Source of the DNA: CAYJGN01 sp964369635
GTDB taxonomy: Bacteria > Bacillota > Clostridia > Oscillospirales > Ruminococcaceae
NCBI GenBank assembly: GCA_964369635.1
Contig: CAYJGN010000055.1
Location: 1 to 11,407 of the forward strand
DNA length: 11,407 nt
Direction of reading: 5' to 3'
This document shows positions 7,631 through 11,407 of the stretch, in pieces. How positions within the stretch are numbered: the first letter of the stretch is position 1; the number at the start of each line of letters is the position of its first letter. The notes below the pieces were generated by a model. It saw nothing but the letters and a program-made list of their open reading frames with translations, did no database searches and was not told the origin of the DNA. Made by a program: the position numbers and the translations under genes.

Positions 7631-7711
7631 ATGAAGATTGTTGTAGTTAAAAGTCCAAAAATGTTAGCTTCTTTTTTAAGATGGATATTTAAAGTTAATA
7701 GAGAGATATAA
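7631..7711 (+). CDS. spoVM: Stage V sporulation protein M, SpoVM (26 aa)
   Basis: SpoVM is a tiny amphipathic helix that lies on the convex outer forespore membrane and tethers the coat ATPase SpoIVA there. This frame is 26 residues, the same length as the Bacillus protein as I recall it. It shares Met1, Lys2, Lys7, the functionally vital Pro9, Lys10, Leu12, Arg17 and Arg24, and the motif VVVKSPKML is of the clostridial style. After Pro9 it can form an amphipathic helix with Leu12, Phe15, Leu16, Ile19 and Phe20 on one face. The ribosome site GAGGTGG (7617-7623) has seven bases to ATG and overlaps the upstream stop. Synteny agrees: in Bacillus spoVM follows rsgA-rpe-thiN. spoIVA itself lies 1.8 kb downstream. 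A strong terminator follows. Confidence 0.88.
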   Translation: MKIVVVKSPKMLASFLRWIFKVNREI

Positions 7712-7729
7712 GTTTATTTTTACTTACAA

Positions 7730-7765
7730 AGAAAGAGAAAAGTCATAACTGGCTTTTCTCTTTTT
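7730..7765 (+). terminator. Intrinsic terminator after spoVM
   Basis: The left arm 7730-7744 pairs with 7751-7765: 15 pairs including two G-U, with the core AGAGAAAAG/CTTTTCTCT and a six-base loop. The run of five Ts (7761-7765) is followed by an AT-rich stretch. It closes the small-gene unit and separates it from sipL. Confidence 0.85.
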
Positions 7766-7779
7766 ATATATTATAATAG

Positions 7780-7799
7780 TGCTTTCATATTAAAAAGCA
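7780..7799. repeat. Inverted repeat in the sipL leader
   Basis: TGCTTT and AAAGCA form a perfect dyad with an eight-base centre. It lies just after a TATAAT at 7772-7777 and before a T-rich stretch. It could be an operator or a weak back-up terminator; the sequence does not decide. Confidence 0.35.
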
Positions 7800-7828
7800 T
7801 CTTTATTTTACTTCTTTTTTTATATTCT

Positions 7829-7860
7829 TGCATAGTGGGGCTTGTTTGATAATATACATT
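7829..7860 (+). promoter_or_regulatory. Possible sigma-E-like sporulation promoter for sipL-spoIVA
   Basis: TATACATT (7853-7860) matches six of eight positions of the Bacillus sigma-E -10 consensus (CATACAMT), and TGCATAGT (7829-7836) matches six of eight of the -35 (GKMATATW). The 16-base spacer is a little long. Coat genes such as spoIVA are under sigma-E in known species, so this is expected, but the match is imperfect. The overlapping GATAAT (7849-7854) could instead act as a sigma-A -10. Confidence 0.35.
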
Positions 7861-7886
7861 CAATAGAAAATTAAAAGGGGAGATAA

Positions 7887-9398
7887 ATGATGGAAAAGAG
7901 GATGGGAACTATGCGCTCACAAAGCCTTGTTAATTTAGCAACATTTGAGGTGCCTCTCGATTTCGATGCCTATATACCTGATAGCTATCCGGATATAGAT
8001 GAAATCATAAGCTCAAAGGGGACAATTAAGCTATCAAAGCTCTATGACAAAAACACCTTGACAGTCACAGGAACAGTTGCGATTAAAATAGTATATAGCT
8101 ATGATGATGGCAGCAAAACAAAAACTATCAGGTTTTATCAAAGTTTTTCAAATACCGAAAAAATAGATAGAGCTGATGTGCGTTGTGTGTTTATCGAGTC
8201 TAAAGTAGACTACCTAAATCACAGGCTACTTAATAATAGACGAGTTGACTTTAAAGGCGCTGTAAGCATTAATGCGAAGGGGATTGCGGAGGAACCGATT
8301 GCGATATATCAAAAAGGCGATGATAATAAACTATGCCTAAAAAGCAGAACAGAAGAAATCGATTATATATACGAAACAGTTACAAAACAGCTTTCAATTA
8401 AAGATGAGTTTTTAATTGGTGAGGAGCTCGGTGAATGCGAAATTGCTTCAACTAATACAAATGTTGAGCTAATTGATTGCCGTAGAGCTCAGGATAAGAC
8501 GGTTGTCAAAGGCAATTTTCTCATTGAGGCAGAGCTGTTTTGCGACGGCAAAATAAATAAATATAGCTACAACCTACCATTCACCCAGGTTTTTGACTAT
8601 ATCGGTGATGAAAGCATGAAAGATTTTATAGATTTTAATCTTTCAAACGAAGAATTTACCCTCCTGCTCGATGGAAATGAGCTATACCTCTGTGTTGAGC
8701 TAAAACTCGAAAGCGACCTTGTTGTTATTGCGAGTGATGTTGTTATCTATTATACAGATGGCTACTCAATGGAGTGCGAATGTGAGTTCGACTATTCGAA
8801 TTTTAATATATCAAAGATAATAGGTGAAATAAACGATAGCTTTACTGATAAAACTAAGATAGTTTCAAATAGCGCAATAGCGCAGGTGCTTTCTGTGGAT
8901 ATGGATATAACAAAGAGCGAATATATGTTTATTGAGAATGATTGCAGGTTAGTTGTTAGCGCTAATCTCTGTGCAGTTGTTTTAAATGAAGAGGGTGTTT
9001 TTGAAGGTATTAGCTCAAAAGCGGAGTTTAGATTACCGCTTGGTTGCAATAGCGAGGGTGATGAGTGCTATGCTATTTATAATCTCTCGATTGATGATGT
9101 TTCATTTAGTTGTGAAGCAACGAACGCTATTGATGTTACCGTTGAAATGTCGGTCGATGGGTATGCGTTTGATATTATCGAGGCGATAGCTATCAAAAAC
9201 GTAAACCTTGATTATGAAAAATCAAAAGAGCAGAATATTGAAGCACCTCTAATTCTCTATTACGGAACTGCCGGTGAAAATGTTTGGGATATCGCAAAGA
9301 GATATAATGCAAACGTCGATACTATTATGAGTGAGAACAAACTCACCGAGGATGTTTTAGAGAATAAAAAACTTTTGCTTATAACCATTGGTTGCTAA
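7887..9398 (+). CDS. sipL: SipL-like spore coat morphogenesis protein (DUF3794/SPOCS and LysM)
   Basis: This 503-residue protein has no signal peptide or membrane helix. Most of it reads as repeated beta-rich DUF3794 (SPOCS) units, at about 20-120, 160-275 and 310-430, with phrases such as 'VPLDFDAYIPDSYPDIDEII' and 'VTGTVAIKIVYSYDDG'. A LysM-type module closes it (about 459-501, with GENVWDIAKRYNANVDTI). This order and length match SipL of Clostridioides difficile, which binds SpoIVA through its LysM module and is needed for coat assembly around the forespore. The very next gene is spoIVA, which supports the call. The ribosome site AAAAGGGGAGA (7873-7883) sits 4 bases from ATG 7887 (measured from GGGGAG) and 7 from ATG 7890, so the second methionine may be the true start. 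Other DUF3794-LysM proteins exist, so the symbol is less sure than the family. Confidence 0.85.
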   Translation: MMEKRMGTMRSQSLVNLATFEVPLDFDAYIPDSYPDIDEIISSKGTIKLSKLYDKNTLTVTGTVAIKIVYSYDDGSKTKTIRFYQSFSNTEKIDRADVRCVFIESKVDYLNHRLLNNRRVDFKGAVSINAKGIAEEPIAIYQKGDDNKLCLKSRTEEIDYIYETVTKQLSIKDEFLIGEELGECEIASTNTNVELIDCRRAQDKTVVKGNFLIEAELFCDGKINKYSYNLPFTQVFDYIGDESMKDFIDFNLSNEEFTLLLDGNELYLCVELKLESDLVVIASDVVIYYTDGYSMECECEFDYSNFNISKIIGEINDSFTDKTKIVSNSAIAQVLSVDMDITKSEYMFIENDCRLVVSANLCAVVLNEEGVFEGISSKAEFRLPLGCNSEGDECYAIYNLSIDDVSFSCEATNAIDVTVEMSVDGYAFDIIEAIAIKNVNLDYEKSKEQNIEAPLILYYGTAGENVWDIAKRYNANVDTIMSENKLTEDVLENKKLLLITIGC

Positions 9399-9416
9399 AC
9401 ATAAATTTAATCTCCA

Positions 9417-9458
9417 TTTGCCGCTAATGAGAGGTTTTAATATATCGCAAGCGGCAGA
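9417..9458 (+). promoter_or_regulatory. Hairpin in the sipL-spoIVA gap next to the spoIVA ribosome site
   Basis: TGCCGCT (9419-9425) pairs with AGCGGCA (9450-9456), extended by a T-G and a T-A pair to 9417/9458, with a 24-base loop. The right arm touches the spoIVA ribosome site AAAAGGAGA (9458-9466). It could stabilise the mRNA or tune SpoIVA synthesis. Confidence 0.35.
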
Positions 9459-9471
9459 AAAGGAGACTAAA

Positions 9472-10950
9472 ATGGAACAAAAACAACTCTATAACGATAT
9501 TTCACAGAGAACAGGCGGCGATATATACATTGGGGTCGTGGGTCCTGTTAGAACAGGAAAATCAACATTCATCAAAGGGTTTATGGACTCACTTGTAGTC
9601 CCCAATATAAAAAATGAGTATGCTAAACAGCGAGCTATTGATGAGCTGCCGCAATCGTCAGCTGGTAGAACGATAATGACGACAGAGCCGAAATTCATAC
9701 CGGAAAATGGCGTTGAGATATTTATCGAGGATAATGTTCGGATGAATGTTCGCCTTATCGACTGCGTTGGGTATATTGTCCCGAGCTCAATAGGATATAT
9801 TGAAAACAACGCCCCTCGCATGGTTGCAACCCCTTGGTATTCTGAAGATATTCCGTTCAATATGGCGGCAGAGATTGGAACTTCTAAAGTTATAAACGAC
9901 CACTGCACAATAGGCCTTGTTATAACAACTGATGGCTCGATAACTGATATTCCAAGAAGTGAGTATGCAGAAGCTGAAGAGCGGGTTATAAACGAGCTTA
10001 TAGGAATCGATAAGCCATTTATAATCCTCGTTAATTCAACCGACCCCGAGAGTGAGAGATGCTTAGAGGTTATAGCTGAAATCGAGGAGAAATATGGCGC
10101 TCACGTTATGGCTATTGATTGCCTTGCACTAAATGAAGATGATATAAAGCAGATTATGGCATCAATCCTCTATGAGTTTCCAATAAATGAGATGCAGATA
10201 GATATGCCAAGCTGGATTTCAACCCTCGCTCCAGATAACGAGATTAAAAATTCTATCTACAAAGCAGTTTACGAAGCGGCATTATCGGTTCATAAAATTG
10301 GGGAAGTATCTGATCATATCGAGATTATTGATGAATGCGAGTTTGTTAAGCACACCCATCTTGAGAAGATAGACCTTGGAACGGGTAACGCAAAAGTCGG
10401 AGTTGAAATTCACCCGCATCTATTCTATAATGCCCTCTCTGAGCTCTCAGGTATGGATATTAAGAGCGAAGCCGACCTTATTAAAAACCTAACATCACTT
10501 GCGAGTATGAAGAGGGAATATGATAAGATAAAGCATGCACTTGATGAAGTTAATGCAACGGGATATGGGATAGTTATGCCTTCGATGGATGAGATGAGCC
10601 TTGAAGAGCCGCAGATGGTGCGTCAGGGCGGGAAGTATGGAGTTAAACTTCGAGCATCTGCTCCATCTATCCATATGATGAGAGTCGATACAACAACAGA
10701 GGTAAGCCCGATAGTCGGTACCGAAAAGCAGTCGGAAGAACTTGTTATGTATCTGTTATCCGAGTTTGAGGGGGATAAGAGCAAGCTTTGGGAGAGCAAT
10801 ATTTTTGGCAAAAGTCTGCACGAGCTTGTCGCTGAGGGGATGCACAATAAGCTAAACAGACTGCCAGCAGATGCGAGAGAAAAGCTATCAGAAACACTCG
10901 AGCGGATAATCAACGATGGGTGCAATGGGCTTATCTGCATAATAGTTTAA
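9472..10950 (+). CDS. spoIVA: Stage IV sporulation protein A, SpoIVA (coat morphogenetic ATPase)
   Basis: SpoIVA is a cytoskeletal ATPase in the mother cell that polymerises on the outer forespore membrane as the base layer of the coat. The N-terminal TRAFAC-like ATPase domain has Walker A GPVRTGKST (24-32, Lys30), conserved threonines Thr70 and Thr71 in MTTEPKF, and Walker B Asp97 in RLIDCVGY, at the same residue numbers as I recall for the Bacillus protein. The middle and C-terminal regions (TGYGIVMPSMDEMSLEEP, APSIHM, GTEKQSEELV) are also characteristic. ATG 9472 gives 492 residues, the Bacillus length, and has a good ribosome site (AAAAGGAGA). The frame is open back to 9388, but that extension is not conserved and overlaps sipL. 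It lies 73 bases after sipL with no terminator between, so they are probably co-transcribed. Confidence 0.97.
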   Translation: MEQKQLYNDISQRTGGDIYIGVVGPVRTGKSTFIKGFMDSLVVPNIKNEYAKQRAIDELPQSSAGRTIMTTEPKFIPENGVEIFIEDNVRMNVRLIDCVGYIVPSSIGYIENNAPRMVATPWYSEDIPFNMAAEIGTSKVINDHCTIGLVITTDGSITDIPRSEYAEAEERVINELIGIDKPFIILVNSTDPESERCLEVIAEIEEKYGAHVMAIDCLALNEDDIKQIMASILYEFPINEMQIDMPSWISTLAPDNEIKNSIYKAVYEAALSVHKIGEVSDHIEIIDECEFVKHTHLEKIDLGTGNAKVGVEIHPHLFYNALSELSGMDIKSEADLIKNLTSLASMKREYDKIKHALDEVNATGYGIVMPSMDEMSLEEPQMVRQGGKYGVKLRASAPSIHMMRVDTTTEVSPIVGTEKQSEELVMYLLSEFEGDKSKLWESNIFGKSLHELVAEGMHNKLNRLPADAREKLSETLERIINDGCNGLICIIV

Positions 10951-10974
10951 TTTGAAATAAATTCAATTCTAAGG

Positions 10975-11009
10975 TGAAGAAGCTTTGCGGTTTCTTCATC
11001 TTTTATTTT
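10975..11009 (+). terminator. Possible terminator after spoIVA
   Basis: TGAAGAAGCT (10975-10984) pairs with GGTTTCTTCA (10989-10998) in ten pairs, two of them G-U, with a four-base loop. A T-rich but interrupted run follows (10999-11009). It is plausible as the end of the sipL-spoIVA unit, but it overlaps a frame that may be coding. Confidence 0.4.
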
Positions 11010-11028
11010 AACTTTAGTATTTTGTGCA

Positions 11029-11244
11029 GTGGGTTTTGCTGGTAGATATTTATTTTTAAACGGAGATAATATATCGCAGTTTGGTGGTGTTAATCCTCCG
11101 ATGAATATAACGGTTACAGCAGAGCCGATTTCTGCGTTGCAGATATTTAGTGGCATTCTAAATATTTCATTATTTTTTGGAGTTATTTTTATAATTTTAG
11201 TGGGTTATATTATTTTTAAATCAAAAGGAGAATCTAAATATTAA
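11029..11244 (+). CDS. Hypothetical small membrane protein, start uncertain
   Basis: A 71-codon frame begins with GTG at 11029. I do not recognise it. A strongly hydrophobic segment lies near the C-terminus (about 40-65), followed by a basic tail (KSKGESKY). The frame is open back to 10978, and this upstream part is also hydrophobic (SFILTLVFCAVGF), but there is no ATG, GTG or TTG in frame there and GTG 11029 has no ribosome site. A good-looking ribosome site (AAGGTG, 10971-10976) with TTG at 10985 lies in another frame, so a frameshift or a decayed gene is possible. A 69-codon frame on the other strand (10947-11156) overlaps it, also without a ribosome site. A strong terminator just after the plus-strand frame favours the plus strand. 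Confidence 0.35.
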   Translation: MGFAGRYLFLNGDNISQFGGVNPPMNITVTAEPISALQIFSGILNISLFFGVIFIILVGYIIFKSKGESKY

Positions 11245-11272
11245 ATAGCTTGGCAATTTAATAGATATATTT

Positions 11273-11299
11273 AAAGAGGGGGTATACCTCTCTTTTTTT
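11273..11299 (+). terminator. Strong intrinsic terminator
   Basis: AAAGAGGGG (11273-11281) pairs with CCTCTCTTT (11287-11295), nine pairs with one G-U, with a five-base loop and Ts through 11299. It separates the spoIVA side from the next gene. Confidence 0.9.
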
Positions 11300-11331
11300 G
11301 TGAACTTTTTAATAATATAGCGATAAGTTTG

Positions 11332-11360
11332 TTGCAAAAAAATTCTTTTGCGTGTAAAAT
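11332..11360 (+). promoter_or_regulatory. Sigma-A-type promoter with internal dyad
   Basis: TTGCAA (11332-11337) and TAAAAT (11355-11360) are separated by 17 bases, a good housekeeping promoter. A perfect dyad GCAAAA-N6-TTTTGC (11334-11351) overlaps the -35 and fills most of the spacer, the place where a repressor would block polymerase. Confidence 0.7.
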
Positions 11361-11386
11361 ATCTTTATATGAAAGTGAGGTTAGTT

Positions 11387-11407
11387 ATGAATAATATTAA
11401 AATTGCG
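11387..11407 (+). CDS. Start of an unidentified gene (partial)
   Basis: Seven codons (MNNIKIA) run off the end of the window. The promoter at 11332-11360 and a ribosome site (AAAGTGAGG, 11372-11380) precede the ATG, so this is very likely a true start. Seven residues are too few to name the product. Confidence 0.6.

Noticed and set aside
9377..9407. Separate sigma-E promoter for spoIVA at the end of sipL (CATAAATT)
   Set aside because: The -10 matches only six of eight and no acceptable -35 lies at the right distance; co-transcription with sipL is simpler.
9388..9471. N-terminal extension of SpoIVA to an upstream ATG
   Set aside because: The extra 28 residues overlap the sipL end, have no ribosome site and are not part of SpoIVA, whose conserved N-terminus and 492-residue length fit ATG 9472.
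9489..9908. Long minus-strand frame inside spoIVA
   Set aside because: It is antisense to the strongly conserved ATPase domain and has no start signals or recognisable protein.
10947..11156. Minus-strand 69-codon frame after spoIVA
   Set aside because: It has no ribosome site, overlaps the spoIVA end, lacks recognisable domains, and lies opposite a frame followed by a plus-strand terminator.
1..11407. CRISPR array, insertion sequence, tRNA/rRNA or phage genes
   Set aside because: No direct repeats with spacers, transposase motifs, cloverleaf or rRNA-like segments were seen; all long frames belong to known chromosomal families.

Overview
The window is AT-rich, and its tightly packed plus-strand genes are those of an endospore-forming Firmicute. 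The gene order, the clostridial-type coat protein SipL and the clostridial-looking SpoVM point to an anaerobic Clostridia lineage rather than Bacillus. Species cannot be assigned from the sequence alone. No mobile element, CRISPR array, rRNA or tRNA is visible.

Region 1 (1-7410) is the conserved fmt-to-thiN housekeeping operon. In order it holds the end of fmt (initiator-tRNA formylation), a YugP-type membrane zinc peptidase, rsmB (16S rRNA m5C methyltransferase), rlmN (23S rRNA/tRNA m2A methyltransferase), a PP2C phosphatase (prpC/stp), a PASTA Ser/Thr kinase (prkC/pknB), rsgA (30S-maturation GTPase) and thiN (thiamine pyrophosphokinase). Most junctions overlap by 1-8 bases (TAATG, ATGA, TTGA), which suggests translational coupling. 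The theme is translation start, ribosome modification and assembly, plus a kinase/phosphatase pair reading the cell wall. The gene rpe, which usually sits between rsgA and thiN in this operon, is absent: the two genes overlap by 4 bases.

Region 2 (7411-7886) looks intergenic but holds two tiny genes. The first encodes a 51-residue membrane-hairpin protein with Cys/Lys ends. The second, coupled to it, encodes a 26-residue protein that I identify as SpoVM, the curvature-sensing peptide that anchors the spore coat to the forespore. A strong intrinsic terminator follows, then a 120-base leader with a possible sporulation promoter.

Region 3 (7887-10950) holds two coat-morphogenesis genes. The first encodes a DUF3794/LysM protein resembling SipL, and the second encodes SpoIVA, the coat ATPase. 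Together with spoVM, the three parts of the coat basement layer (membrane anchor SpoVM, polymerising ATPase SpoIVA and clostridial partner SipL) lie within 3.3 kb. This is the most notable feature of the window.

Region 4 (10951-11407) holds a possible weak terminator, an ambiguous short reading frame with a membrane segment, a strong terminator, a good sigma-A-type promoter with a dyad between its -35 and -10, and the first seven codons of a further gene.
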